64,000 nucleotides of DNA from Azorinus chamasolen (GCA_963576725.1 OY755241.1:26138449-26202448); one strand, 5' to 3'; counted from the first letter of the stretch, positions 42,944 to 54,252 are shown. Made by a program: numbers and translations. Notes: generated from the sequence alone by a model not told the origin.

Positions 42944-43957
42944 TTTATATGTGATTTACAAATTCATTGTTGAGACAATCTTACAATTTTGCGCTTTGTA
43001 TGATTTTATGCTCCCCAAAAGCTAGCTTTGGAGGCATAGACTAATCTCACTGCACATCAGTCAGTCTGTTTGTGCATATGAGGTGATGGAGTATCCCTTA
43101 CTGGATTTAGGTCAGTTTGATATAGACATATGACCTAAATTATAGTAAAAGGTCAGGAGCTTATCCAAAGCATAGGACATTTGTCACTTACTGTGACAGT
43201 TTGTTTAAACATAATATTTAATGATTCCAAAAATATCCCTTTGATATATACTTTTTGCATATACCTATCTACATGTTATGGACTCGGTTTTGTATGCAAG
43301 TAGAGTTTTTTTTTTTTTATTTATCATATCACATTAATCCTTCACTCCATAGATAGACTTTCAAATGCATAATTTTGCAAAAAGTGTGGACCCAGATCAG
43401 ACAGCTCCCTGGGGGCTGTGTTTATAAGGGTGTACACTGTTTGCATTTTATTTTTCCATATTTTTCCACATCTCATAGTATATAAAGTTATACTTTGTAA
43501 ATTCAGTGTAATAACTATGGAATAAAGATTAATACATATTACAACCAATATTTTACATATCTTTGAAAGAAAAAAAGTATGTATTGTATAATACTTAAGT
43601 TTCTTTTAATTAAACATGGCATTTATTAAGACTGTTGAATGCATTATTTATCTACTACCTCATATAAGTGATTAAGAATTTTGACAATGCATAATTTAAC
43701 TACTACCTCATTTTATAAGTAATTGTGGCTTAATGTAAACAGTATATATTCAGATGAGAACTTTCTGATGGAATATCGCTGTTTGGTCAAATATACATGC
43801 ATACAATGAGAAGAATTTGTATTATCTTTATGAGCAGTAGTTGGGCAACACCTGTACATCAATGACTTAGTGATGTAAATCAGCATTTACACAATAGGTA
43901 ACAATGTCCTATAAAAAAGTTTAGTTTGATGACTTAGTTTAGTTTGCATGTACGCCG
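42944..43957. other. AT-rich spacer with one degraded palindrome
   Basis: A degraded AGATCAGAC-type palindrome at about 43380-43445 (GGACCCAGATCAGACAGCTC). Otherwise nothing recognised. Confidence 0.35.
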
Positions 43958-44460
43958 ACAAGAAAGGTTTAGTACTCTATGAAGGCGACCTCTTAAATCC
44001 AGAAATGGAAGGAGAACGTCGGATATCTGTACTATTTCATTTTTGTCGTACCCTTTATTACTTTTCTACAGTTACTCTGTTTGCAGCTCAATCATTGAGT
44101 ACACTAGCAATAGGTGAATACAGTTTGTTCACTTAAATGTTTTCGTTATACATGCACTTTACCACTGTATTTGCCGTCGCGGTTGTAGATTAGCCGGAGA
44201 GGGGATACATTTATTTACACTGTTAGTCTTTTAGGGTGGGGATGGAATAAGTGTGAGGTTGGGCGCCCATAAACCGGTTTAACCCCCCCCCCCCAAGTGA
44301 CTTTTGTCACTGACCGTTCCAAGGCGGTACTTCCATCTTCCCCCTATTGCATGTTTGTTTTGTCTTTGTGCGTCTCTTCTTGTTTTTATAGTTATGTACA
44401 TTTGCTGTTTCCTTGTGTTGCTGTAAAACCCAACTCACTCACTCATTTTTGTACTTTTGT
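43958..44460 (+). mobile_element. Retroelement 3' module (diverged type, copy 2)
   Basis: Matches 35822-36313 in reverse complement from GACAAGAAAGGTTTAGTACTC to CATTTTTGTACTTTT. Near its end, at about 44426-44448, it carries a ~23-bp ACTC-type LINE tail (GTAAAACCCAACTCACTCAC) replacing sequence present in the other copy. Confidence 0.7.
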
Positions 44461-44607
44461 TGAGATACAGTTATTGTGTTTATTGTTTAACCATTTTCCT
44501 AACAAATGTACCTTTGCAAACAGAGGAGATCCACACTAGGCAACTCTGATAGGAGATGTATAGTTTGGATTTGTTCTGATTTTGATTTGCTGGATTTTAT
44601 TGGTTTT

Positions 44608-45008
44608 TATGCCCCCATTGACGATAGTCGGGGGGCATATTATTTTTGCCCTGTCTGTCTGTCTGTCCGTTTGGCTGACTTTAACATTGGTCATAACTTT
44701 TGAGCCAGTATATATAGAGACTTGATATTTGGCATACATATGTATCTCATAAAGCCGCACATTTTGAGGGGTGCCGTGCCAAGGTCAAGGTCATCCTTCA
44801 AGGTCAGAGGTCAAATATATGGGTCAAATCGCCAACTTTAACATTGGCCATAACTTTTGGACCAGTAGAGATAGAGACTTGATATTTGGCATGCTTGTGT
44901 ATCTCATGAGGCTGCACATTTTGAGGGGTGACATGTCAAGGTCAAGGTCATCCTTCAAGGTCAGAGGTCAAATATATGAGGGGGCAGTGTTTCACAAACA
45001 CATCTTGT
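44608..45008 (+). mobile_element. Helentron-like element, ATGCCCCC family (copy 1)
   Basis: 5' hairpin ATGCCCCCATTGACGATAGTCGGGGGGCAT, then CTGTCTGTCTGTC. Two ~165-bp core units follow (GACTTGATATTTGGCATAC; AAGGTCAAGGTCATCC). A subterminal inverted GAGGGGGCA, a GTGTTTCACAAACAC hairpin and ATCTTGTTT close it. Confidence 0.72.
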
Positions 45009-45122
45009 TTTTTGTGTTTCACCTGTTGAGAGGCAATGTGTCACTTAGGGATCACTTTCCCGTCGTCTGTCTGTCTGTCCGCCCATCACACTTTAGTTTT
45101 CGGCTGTAATTTCTAAACTAAT

Positions 45123-45493
45123 TGTAACCGGGTGTTCTTATAAAGAAACATACCCGCTCAGACCCGGGTCGCCAGGTTCGCAGTCATGCACTCTACCACG
45201 GCGCCATAAAAGCGCGCTTGCACATCAAGGCCGTACAAGTGATGATAAACCTACACACTGTGACATACTCCCCCAGCAAGTTGAAATTCGTCCAAAATTT
45301 CTATGGGTATGAGAACGACTGGGAATCGAACTCGGAGCTCATACAGTCACAGTCCCCTGTTGGGCGCCAAATGTAACCGGGTGTTCTTATACAGACCCGG
45401 GTCGCCAGGTTCGCAGTCATGCACTCTACCACGTCGCCATAAAAGCGCGCTTGCACAGCAAGGCCGTACAAGTGATGATAAACCCCCACACTG
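45123..45493 (-). mobile_element. Second TRIM family, tandem LTRs with 106-bp interior
   Basis: LTR-like direct repeats at 45123-45265 (TG...CA on both strands: TGTCACAG...CCGGTTACA on minus) and 45372-45493 (shortened, end lost). The interior 45266-45371, read on minus, starts TTTGGCGCCCAACAGGGGAC (primer site for tRNA-Lys type) and ends GCTGGGGGAGTA (purine tract). The LTR contains a tRNA 5'-half-like TGGCGCCGTGGTAGAGTGC (A-box type), and the interior contains GAGTTCGATTCCC (B-box type). Confidence 0.7.
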
Positions 45494-45502
45494 GCCACCA
45501 AA

Positions 45503-45850
45503 TGTAACCGTTCTCTGTAAAGTAGGTTCTCTTGCCTGAAATAGGCGAGGGAGCACAGCATGAGAAACAAAGTCTCAGCGAGACAGAAACATGGCCTTCG
45601 CCAAGGTTGCTTTATTAAGTAGTGCCTCCATGCCTCGTGCGAACACGAGACATGAGAAAATAACAATAATGAAATAATACATGACATTCATACAAATTCA
45701 TGACATAAACTACTGCTAAAATTAGATAAACAACATACCTCAACAGTAAACTAACCTGAAATAGGCGAGGGAGCACAGCATGAGAAACAAAGTCTCAGTG
45801 AGACAGAAACATGGCCTTCGCTAAGGTTGCTTTATTAAGTAGTGCGCTGC
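45503..45850 (-). mobile_element. LTR-like direct repeats of a third small retroelement
   Basis: An ~89-bp block (CCTGAAATAGGCGAGGGAGC...TTTATTAAGTAGTGC) occurs at 45536-45624 and 45757-45845. On minus it carries AATAAA and, in the first copy, ends ...GAACGGTTACA followed by TTTGGTGGCC, an LTR-end/primer-site-like junction. Structure is incomplete, so the call is tentative. Confidence 0.45.
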
Positions 45851-46008
45851 GCATGCGTTAGCATGATGGGAAATTGGATGCCTTGGGTTAAAGGTGAAAT
45901 ACCGTTGAAAGTGAAAGTAGCTAATATTAGTAGTAGTGAATGTAATGATAAGAATGACAAATGATGAAGAAAATGGTTTTGTAGGGGGTGATATTATGAA
46001 ATGGAAGT

Positions 46009-46183
46009 GAGTGAGTGAGTTGGGTTTTACGGCACCGCGACACTAAGTAGGTCATATAGCGCCAATGACGAAAAATATGATGAAACGATGAAAATCAATA
46101 AAAAATCTCGATCAACGAGTATGTAAATCATTAAAATTATACGAAGATGAAAATGTAGAAAGGAATACAGAAATAAAATAATA
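46009..46183 (-). mobile_element. 175-bp LINE 3' end (ACTC family) with 11-bp target-site duplication
   Basis: GAAATGGAAGT at 45998-46008 and 46184-46194 flanks the insertion, which contains only 3' UTR and tail. Confidence 0.9.
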
Positions 46184-46194
46184 GAAATGGAAGT

Positions 46195-46590
46195 ACCTGG
46201 AACGATATGTCAATGAGATGAAATATGTTTCATAGCAACCCTGTGACAAAATCATCATAGAGCTTTTAAATTTTACATGTGTCTTCCTCTCATTGAACAC
46301 CATTGATGTATCAAAGGTCCATCACTCTGCGTGCAATATGTTTTGAGTTATTTCCCTTTGTTATGATTTTAGCACACCAGCATCTTAACAGTTTTCGTGT
46401 CAGTTGTGAGTAGGTGACACATGTGTTCCTCTGAACAGTCTTGTTTTATTTTTGAGTAAGCTTTGATTAGTATTTAGAAAAAAGTTAATGTATGAAAAGT
46501 GTTGTCAGAATAGGGAAAGGGTTAAGTTCGAAACAATTATACAAACGTTTTAGTGGCCTTTCTTTTCCTGAGAAAATCTTAATTGATTTT
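46195..46590. other. Spacer, nothing recognised
   Basis: No gene, known repeat or motif stands out. Confidence 0.3.
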
Positions 46591-46988
46591 TATGCCCCCA
46601 TTGACGATAGTCGGGGGCATATTGTTTTTGCCCTGTCTGTTTGTTTGTCTGTTTGTCCGTCTGTCTTTGTCAGCAACTTTAACATTGGTCATAACTTTTG
46701 AGCCAATATAGATGGAGACTTATATTTGGCATACATATGTATCTCATAAAGCCGCACATTTTGAGGGGTGACGTGTCAAGGTCATCCTTCAAGGTCAGAG
46801 GTCAAATATATGGGTCAAATCGCCGACTTTAACATTGGCCATAACTTTTGGACCAGTAGAGATAGAGACTTGATATTTGGCATGCTTGCGTATCTCATGA
46901 GGCTGCACATTTTGAGGGGTGACATGTCAAGGTCAAGGTCAGAGGTCAAATATATGAGGGGGCATAGTGTTTCACAAACACATCTTGT
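46591..46988 (+). mobile_element. Helentron-like element, ATGCCCCC family (copy 2)
   Basis: Near-identical to 44608-45008 with the same ends (ATGCCCCCATTGACGATAGT; GAGGGGGCATAGTGTTTCAC; ATCTTGTTT). Small deletions in the second unit. Confidence 0.75.
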
Positions 46989-47279
46989 TTTTGTAATTTC
47001 TATCTCGAATATATGACGGTTATGCCTGATGTTTGCTTTTCATTGATGGATATTACAAAAGAAATAAAAACTACATATCAATCAAAAGATTTGAAGTTAT
47101 ATTTTCTTGCTTGACCAACAATAATGAAATAATTCAAACATTGACTGATAAAAAGGAAATGTAATACAAAACAAAAATACCTCAACTCAGTCGCTAATCA
47201 CAACGGATTCTTCCGTGTTGCTGCTGCTTTGTATCCAGGGCTGTTTTGGTTGAAGCTTTATACTGGTAGTTGATGGGTT
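46989..47279. other. Spacer, nothing recognised
   Basis: Unclassified AT-rich sequence. Confidence 0.3.
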
Positions 47280-50200
47280 TTTAGCTCACCAGAGCACTTT
47301 TGTGCTCAGGGTGAGCTTTTGTGATCGCCTGATGTCCGGCGTCGTCGGGTGTCCGTCGTGCGTCGTCGGGCGTCAACAATTTGAACCTTTAAAAATCTTC
47401 TCCTCTGAATCTACAGGGTTCTCAGCTTTCATCTTTGGGTCCTCTACAAAAGTTATATGAATTTTGCCCCTGGGGTCAAAATTGGCCCCGCCCCAGGGGT
47501 GCCTTGTTTTCTATTGAAATATATAGTAAAACTTTGAAAATCTTCTCCTCTGAATCTATAGGGTTCTCAGCTTTCATATTTGGCACATAGCATCATGTTC
47601 AGGTCCTTTACAAAAGTTATATAAATTATGGCCCTGGGGTCAAAATTGGCCCCGCCCCAGGGGTAGCCAGATTTCATTAGAAACATATAGTGACAACTTT
47701 GAAAATCTTCTCCTCTGAATCTACAGGGTTCTCAGCTTTCATATTTGGCACATAGCATCATGTTCAGGTCCTCTACAAAAGTTATATAAATTATGGCCCT
47801 GGGGTCAAAATTGGCCCCGCCCCAGGGGCTGGCCAGTTTTGAATAGAAACATATAGTGACAACTTTGAAAATCTTCTCTAAATCTACAGGGTTTCTCAGC
47901 TTTCATATTTGGCACATAGCATCATGTTCAGGTCCTCTACAAAAGTTATATAAATTATTGCCCTGGGGTCAAAACTGGCCCCGCCCTAGGGGTAGCCAGA
48001 TTTCATTAGAAACATATAGTGACAACTTTGAAAATCTTCTCCTCTGAATCTACAGGGTTCTCAGCTTTCATATTTGGCACATAGCATCATGTTCAGGTCC
48101 TCTACAAAAAGTTATATAAATTATGGCCCTGGGGTCAAAATTGGCCCCGCCCCAGGGGTAGCCAGTTTTGAATAGAAACATATAGTGACAACTTTGAAAA
48201 TCTTCTCTAAATCTACAGGGTTCTCAGCTTTCATATTTGGCACATAGCATCATGTTCAGGTCCTCTACAAAAGTTATATAAATTATTGCCCCTGGGGTCA
48301 AAACTGGCCCCGCCCCTAGGGGTAGCCAGATTTCATTAGAAACATATAGTGACAACTTTGAAAATCTTCTCCTCTGAAATCTACAGGGTTCTCAGCTTTC
48401 ATATTTGGCACATAGCATCATGTTCAGGTCCTCTACAAAAGTTATATAAATTATGGCCCTGGGGTCAAAATTGGCCCCGCCCCAGGGGTAGCCAGTTTTG
48501 AATAGAAACATATAGTGACAACTTTGAAAATCTTCTCTAAATCTACAGGGTTCTCAGCTTTCATATTTGGCACATAGCATCATGTTCAGGTCCTCTACAA
48601 AAGTTATATAAATTATTGCCCTGGGGTCAAAAACTGGCCCCGCCCTAGGGGTAGCCAGATTTCATTAGAAACATATAGTGACAACTTTGAAAATCTTCTC
48701 CTCTGAATCTACAGGGTTCTCAGCTTTCATATTTGGCACATAGCATCATGTTCAGGTCCTCTACAAAAGTTATATAAATTATGGCCCTGGGGTCAAAATT
48801 GGCCCCCGCCCCAGGGGTAGCCAGTTTTGAATAGAAACATATAGTGACAACTTTGAAAATCTTCTCTAAATCTACAGGGTTCTCAGCTTTCATATTTGGC
48901 ACATAGCATCATGTTCAGGTCCTCTACAAAAGTTATATAAATTATTGCCCTGAGGTCAAAACTGGCCCCGCCCCAGGGGTAGCCAGATTTCATTAGAAAC
49001 ATATAGTGACAACTTTGAAAAATCTTTCTCCTCTAAATCTACAGGGTTCTCAGCTTTCATATTTGGCACATAGCATCATGTTCAGGTCCTCTACAACAAG
49101 AGGGCCAGAATGGCCCTAAAGCGCTCACCAGACGATCAGAGGAGAAGATTTTCAAAGTTTTCACAATGTTTCTATAGAAAACTAGCCGGCCCTGGGGCGG
49201 GGCCAATTTTGACCCCAGGGGAATAATTTAGAAAAACTTGTAGGGGACCTGAACATTATGCTATGAGCCAAATATGAAAGCTGAGATTAACGTTCTAGTT
49301 TCAGAGAAGAAGATTTTCAAAGTTTCTCAATATGTTTCTATTGAAAACTGCCCACCCCTGTGGCAGGGCCAATTTTAACCCCGAGACCATAATTTATATA
49401 ACTTTTGTAGAGGACCTGAACATAATGCTCTGTGCCAAATATGAAAGCTGAGAGCCTTCCAGTTTCAGAGAAGATTTACAAAGATTTCGCTATTAGTTTC
49501 TATTGAAAACTGTCCACCCCTTGGGTGGGGCCAATTTTGACCCCGGGGCCATAATTTATATAACTTTTGTAGAGGACCTGAACATGATGCTATGTGCCAA
49601 ATATGAAAGCTAAGAACCTTCCAGTTTCAGACGAGAAGATTTTCAAAGATTTCACTATTTGTTTCTATTGAAAACTGCCCATCCCTGGGGCGTGGCCAAT
49701 TTTGACCCCGGGGCCATAATTTATATAACTTTTGTAGAGGACCTGAACATGATGCTATGTGCCAAATATGAAAGCTTAGAGCCTTCCAGTTTCAGAGTAG
49801 GAGATTTTCAAAGATTTCACTTTTTTTTTCTATTGAAAACTGTCCACCCCTGGGGCAGGGCCAATTTTGACCCCAGGGCCATAATTTATATAACTTTTGT
49901 AGAGGACCTGAACATGATGCTATGTGCCAAATATGAAAGCTGAGAACCTTCCAGTTTCAAAAGAGAAGATTTTCAAAGATTTCACTATTTTTTTCTATTG
50001 AAAACTGCCCACCCCTGGGGCGGGGCCAATTTTGACCCAGGGGCCATAATTTATATAACTTTTGTAGAGGACCTGAACATGATGCTCTGTGCCAAATATC
50101 AAAGCTAAGAGCCTTCCAGTTTCAGAGAAGAAGATTTTCAAAGATTTCACTATTTGTTTCTATTGAAAACTGCCCACCCCTGGGGCGTGGCCAATTTTGA

Positions 50201-51017
50201 CCCCGGGGCCATAATTTATATAACTATTGTAGAGGACCTGAACATGATGCTATGTGCTAAATATGAAAGCTGAGAACTTTCCAGTTTGAGAGGAGAAGAT
50301 TTTCAAAGTTTGCACTATATGATTCTATTGAAAACTGCCCACCCCTGGGGCAGGGCCAACTTAGACTCCAGGGCCATAATTTATATAACTTTTGTAGAGG
50401 ACCTGAACGTGATGCTATGTGTCAATTATGAAAGCTGAGAACATTCTGGTTTCAGAGGAGAAGATTTTCAAAGTTTTACTATATATTTCTATTGAAAACA
50501 AGGCACCCCTGGGGCGGGGTCAATTTTTTACCCCAGGGGCATAATTTATATAGCTTTTGTAGAGGACCTGAATATGATGCTATATGCCAAAGATGAAAGT
50601 TGAGATCCCTGTAGATTCAGAGGAGAAGATTTTTAAAGGTTCAAATTGTTGACGACGGACGACGAACGACGCACGACGATGGACAACGGGCGATCACAAA
50701 AGCTCAACCTGAGCACTTTGTGCTCTGGTGAGCTAAAAAGTATATAAATTATGCCCCTGGGTTCAAAATTGGCCCCGCCCCAGGGGTGGTCAGTTTTCAA
50801 TAGAAACATATATTGAAACTTTGAAAATCTTCTCCTCTGAAACTGGAAGGTTCTCAGCTTTCATATTTGGCACATAACATCATGATCAGGTTCTGTGCAA
50901 ATGTTTTATATATTATGCCCTTGGGGTCAAAATTGAACCCGTCCCAGGGGTGACCATTTTTGTATAGCTGACTGCAGATTAGAACAATCAGATCCTTTAC
51001 TGATCACTGATAATTAA
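47280..51017 (+). mobile_element. Helentron-like element with a nested copy (47280-49095 and 50737-51017)
   Basis: The 5' hairpin has a longer loop (GAGCACTTTTGTGCTC). It is followed by GTCCGTCGTGCGTCG and eleven or so core units that alternate in a two-unit higher-order pattern (GTAGCCAGATTTCATTAG versus GTAGCCAGTTTTGAATAG). At 49095 the array is cut inside CTCTAC-AAAAG by the reversed element and resumes at 50737. A LINE truncates it at 51017, so its 3' end is lost. Confidence 0.82.
49096..50736 (-). mobile_element. Helentron-like element nested in an older one
   Basis: Reads AACAAGAGGGCCAGAATGGCC to GTGCTCTGGTGAGCTA. About nine reversed core units. Insertion lies in a run of A residues of the host unit (CTCTACAAAAG), as at 55323. 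Confidence 0.85.
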
Positions 51018-52245
51018 AATATCAACGTTTATTTGAATCAAAGGAAAAGGTAATTCCACCTTTTGGAATACGTATGAAAAACAGTTTTCAAAATAGTGAT
51101 ATAGATTTGTCTTTGGTTGAAAAGACTAAAGTTGAATCTATACCACCTTGGACTATTAAACCACCAAAAGTTATCTTTGAACTAACACGGCATAAAAAGT
51201 CTGAAACAAGCTCGCTTGAATTCAGTTCTTTTTCAAATGCAATAATTTCAAGATTTGAAGATTATGAACAAGTTTATACTGATGGTTCAAAAGATGATGA
51301 GAGAGTCTCAGCTGCATTTGTGGCTGATGACACAGAGACAAAATTTCGGCTTCCTGATAATGCCTCCATTTTTTCAGCAGAGATCAAAGCTATTGATTTA
51401 GCTCTTGATTATATTGCTGGAAAATCATATGGTAAACATATAATCTTTTCGGATTCTCTTTCTGTTTTACAATCTCTGAGTAAATGTTCTACAAAAAATG
51501 TTCTTATTAAAAAACTTGTTTTAAAATACCATGAAATGTCTTATTCAAAAGATGTAATATTTTGTTGGATACCTAGTCATTGTGGAATACAGGGTAACGA
51601 GAGGGCGGATCTTGCAGCGAAGTCTGCGCTTGAATCGCCTGAATCTGATATGAGATTACCGTATTCGGATTTCAAACCACAAATTACTAGACATATTCTA
51701 TATAAATGGCAGGAGTCTTGGAATGATGAAATTCATAACAAGCTCCATGCTGTTAAACCTATTTTAGGTAAACATCTTTGTTCATGCTTACCAATTCGGC
51801 GTGATGAGGTCGTATTGGCCAGAATAAGAATTGGACATTCTTTTTTAACTCATTCATTTTTACTGAAAGGTGAAGTTCAACCTGAATGTTTATTTTGTTT
51901 TGAGCCTTATACAATTCAGCACATTCTCATTGAATGTCCTGATTTAATTTTATTCAGAGATAGGTTCTTTCAAGCAGATTCCCTGAGGGAACTGTTTGAG
52001 CTGGTAGAAATACCAAAAATATTTGATTTTTTAAAAGACATTAATATATATTCTAAAATTTAAAAAGTATATTTTTAGAATGTCGTTTATGTTTTGTCCT
52101 TATTTTATTTACAATCCTGTTGATCGGGACTGACATAATCTAGTGAGATTGTCTTTATTTGATTTCATCACAGTTTTATTTACATTATTTATTCGGCTCT
52201 ATATGACCATCAGTGTCGATGGGCCGTAAAACACCATTCATTCAT
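51018..52245 (+). mobile_element. 5'-truncated LINE, ATTC family, best-preserved copy
   Basis: It starts AAATATCAACGTTTATTTGA (corresponding to 2766 of the first copy) and ends with the 3' UTR and CATTCATTCATT tail. Flanks do not show a clear target duplication. Confidence 0.9.
51074..52063 (+). CDS. LINE RNase H domain, uninterrupted 329-residue frame
   Basis: This is the C-terminal part of ORF2 with no frameshift. RNase H acidic residues lie in VYTDGSKDD (near residue 72), SAEIKAIDLAL (E), HIIFSDSLSVLQSL (D) and HCGIQGNERADLAAKSAL (D). A CFCFEPYTIQHILIEC-type Cys/His segment follows, and the protein ends FLKDINIYSKI. The ATG at 51074 is internal to the original polyprotein, so this is a truncated, not autonomous, product. 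It is the best reference for reading the frameshifts in the other copies. Confidence 0.9.
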   Translation: MKNSFQNSDIDLSLVEKTKVESIPPWTIKPPKVIFELTRHKKSETSSLEFSSFSNAIISRFEDYEQVYTDGSKDDERVSAAFVADDTETKFRLPDNASIFSAEIKAIDLALDYIAGKSYGKHIIFSDSLSVLQSLSKCSTKNVLIKKLVLKYHEMSYSKDVIFCWIPSHCGIQGNERADLAAKSALESPESDMRLPYSDFKPQITRHILYKWQESWNDEIHNKLHAVKPILGKHLCSCLPIRRDEVVLARIRIGHSFLTHSFLLKGEVQPECLFCFEPYTIQHILIECPDLILFRDRFFQADSLRELFELVEIPKIFDFLKDINIYSKI

Positions 52246-52320
52246 TGGTATACTCTGTTTGCCAAGGGGTTGAAAGGCCTATTAATGGAGGAAAGGGTGT
52301 TAACAACACCATTATTCTCC

Positions 52321-52527
52321 CTATAGAAACATGTAGTGAAAACTTTGAAAATCTTCTCCTGAAACTGGAAGGTATTCAGCTTTCATATGTGGCACACAGC
52401 ATCATGTTCATGTCCTCTACCAAAGTTATGCCCCTGGGTTTAAAATTGACCCTGCCCAGGGTGAAAACTTTGAAAATCTTCTCTGATTGTCTGGTGATCG
52501 ATATCGGGGCCTTTCAGGCCCTCTTGT
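52321..52527 (+). mobile_element. Helentron-like fragment, 3' end only
   Basis: About one core unit, then TGGTGATCGATATC, GGGCCTTTCAGGCCC and CTCTTGT. Confidence 0.7.
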
Positions 52528-52948
52528 TAAATTCAAATCACATCTTAAGCCCTCCTTCAATGTTCTCTCCTGATCCTCGTCAGCAGATTTTAGAACTACC
52601 TGTCTCTTAAGTTCATCTATCTCCTCACTCTGTTTGTCATTCTCCTCCATCAATGCTTGCATTTGTTTATGCATGGTCTTGATTTCTTCATTAGCATCAT
52701 GAAGCTGAGTACTGATTGTTTTTATGTCCTTGTTTGCGTCTAGAACCTGAGTCTTCATTGTTCTTAACTCGTTGTTAGCATCTTGGAGTCTTCATTGTTC
52801 TTAACTCGTTGTTAGCATCTTGAAGCTGGTTCTTGGTATGAGCCCCAGCATCAGAAACTGCTTGCATCATTTGGTTATTGGCAATTTGTTGTCTATCCCA
52901 AACATCACATGTAAAGTCGAGAAATTTATTCATAAAACGATCACCCAT
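52528..52948 (-). pseudogene. Coiled-coil gene, first exon, with 37-bp duplication
   Basis: The ATG at 52948 starts MGDRFMNKFLDFTCDVW, then QAVSDAGAHTKNQLQDANNE, a 14-residue quasi-repeat region (QVLDANKDIKTIST, QLHDANEEIKTMHK) and a coiled coil (ENDKQSEEIDELKRQV). An exact 37-bp tandem duplication (52749-52785 / 52786-52822) shifts the frame; with one copy the frame would be continuous. The 3' side is cut by a Helentron-like 3' end. A decayed second start of the same gene is at 32750-32815. Function is unknown. Confidence 0.5.
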
Positions 52949-53235
52949 ATTTATCTATAATGTAATTATGTCTTTACAACTTTACTCTTTCAACCTGTTT
53001 CTGACTTAGTCTTTTTAACAGGGGGTTCTCTTTTTTATATGGGTATATATCATGGGTCAGTGCTTTGGATGTTAGGAAGGTTCAGAACCACCCTCATTAT
53101 TTAAAACAGTTCTACAGTAGACCCTCCCTTCTAATCAGAAATAAACTAGGTTTTGAGTGTTTAAACATATTACTATTTATTTCAAGAGAAACACTATACA
53201 AACAACTCCTCCTGGAGATGTTGATTTTTTTGTTT
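52949..53235. other. Spacer upstream of the coiled-coil exon
   Basis: No repeat or coding signal recognised. It could hold the exon's promoter on the minus strand. Confidence 0.3.
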
Positions 53236-54186
53236 TTAGCTCACCTGAGCCAAAGGCTCAAGGTGAGCTATTGTGACCGCCTGCCGTCCGTCCACATTTA
53301 TTTCAAATGACTTCTCCTCCTAAACCACTGGGAGGATTTCAACCAAATTTCACAGAAATGTACCTTAGGGTGTCCGCTATCAGTTTTGTTAAAATCATGA
53401 CCCCCGGGCTAAAAATGGCCCCGCCCACCTACATTTACAGGGTTTTTTTTTAAAATCTTTAAAAATCTTCTTCTCTGAAACCACAATTTCTAGAGCTTTG
53501 ATATTTGGTATATAGCATCATCTAATGGTCATTTACCAAGTTTGTTAAAATGATGACCCCGGGCCAAAAATGGCCCTGCCCTGGGGCTTATAGTTTTTAC
53601 ATAGACTTATATAGGGAAACCTTTAAAAATCTTTTTGTCTGAAACCACATAATCTAGAGCCAACATATTTGGTATGAAGCATCACCTAATATACCACTAT
53701 CAGGTGTGTTCAAATAATGACCCCTGGGCCAAAAATGGTCTCGCCCTGGGGTTTTATGCTACTTAACATCTGAATCTGTAACACTTAAAAGGTAATTTCC
53801 TCACAGTTATTTCCCTTGTCCCATCAGCATAGCCATAAGGGACAAAGGGAGATAACTGCATTGGAGTTCTAGTATCATTCTATTTATAACTATTTATGGT
53901 AAAATGTTGAAGGTGAATCAGTGTAGCTGTTTTAGAAAGCATAGAAACAGATCTGTCATATTCCATTAGCAAATAGCAGACACTGGTCCTATAGGAGCCA
54001 CCTTATCTGGGTCTACTCTGTTTGCAGATGCATGAAAACAAGTTTATATGAGGGAAATTAAGGGTTAAATAAACAACTCCAGATCCTAATGCAGTTTAAA
54101 GGTTACAGCGCTGGGCAGTAAAATCTCTCCAGGTCAATGCATGACTCTGAACTCTTTGCATGCTAGTGGTGAAACTGATTACCTAT

Positions 54187-54252
54187 GCAAACAGTTTGGA
54201 TCCAGATGAGAGGCCGCATACTGCGGCGTCTCATCATGATCCAAACTGTTTG
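54187..54252. repeat. Palindromic hairpin repeat, GGATCC family
   Basis: GCAAACAGTTTGGATCCAGA pairs with the GATCCAAACTGTTTG end around GGCCGCATACTGCGGC, one of the most symmetric copies. Confidence 0.75.

Noticed and set aside
45301..45687. Open frames with Cys/Arg-rich peptides on both strands
   Set aside because: They span TRIM LTR and LTR-like repeats; frame length reflects local GC content only.
49659..49943. Open frames with repeated FDPRAIIYITFVEDLNMMLC peptides (also 48720, 55395, 62061)
   Set aside because: They are read-throughs of ~160-bp core repeats whose unit length happens to keep a frame; many units contain stops and the array is non-coding by context.
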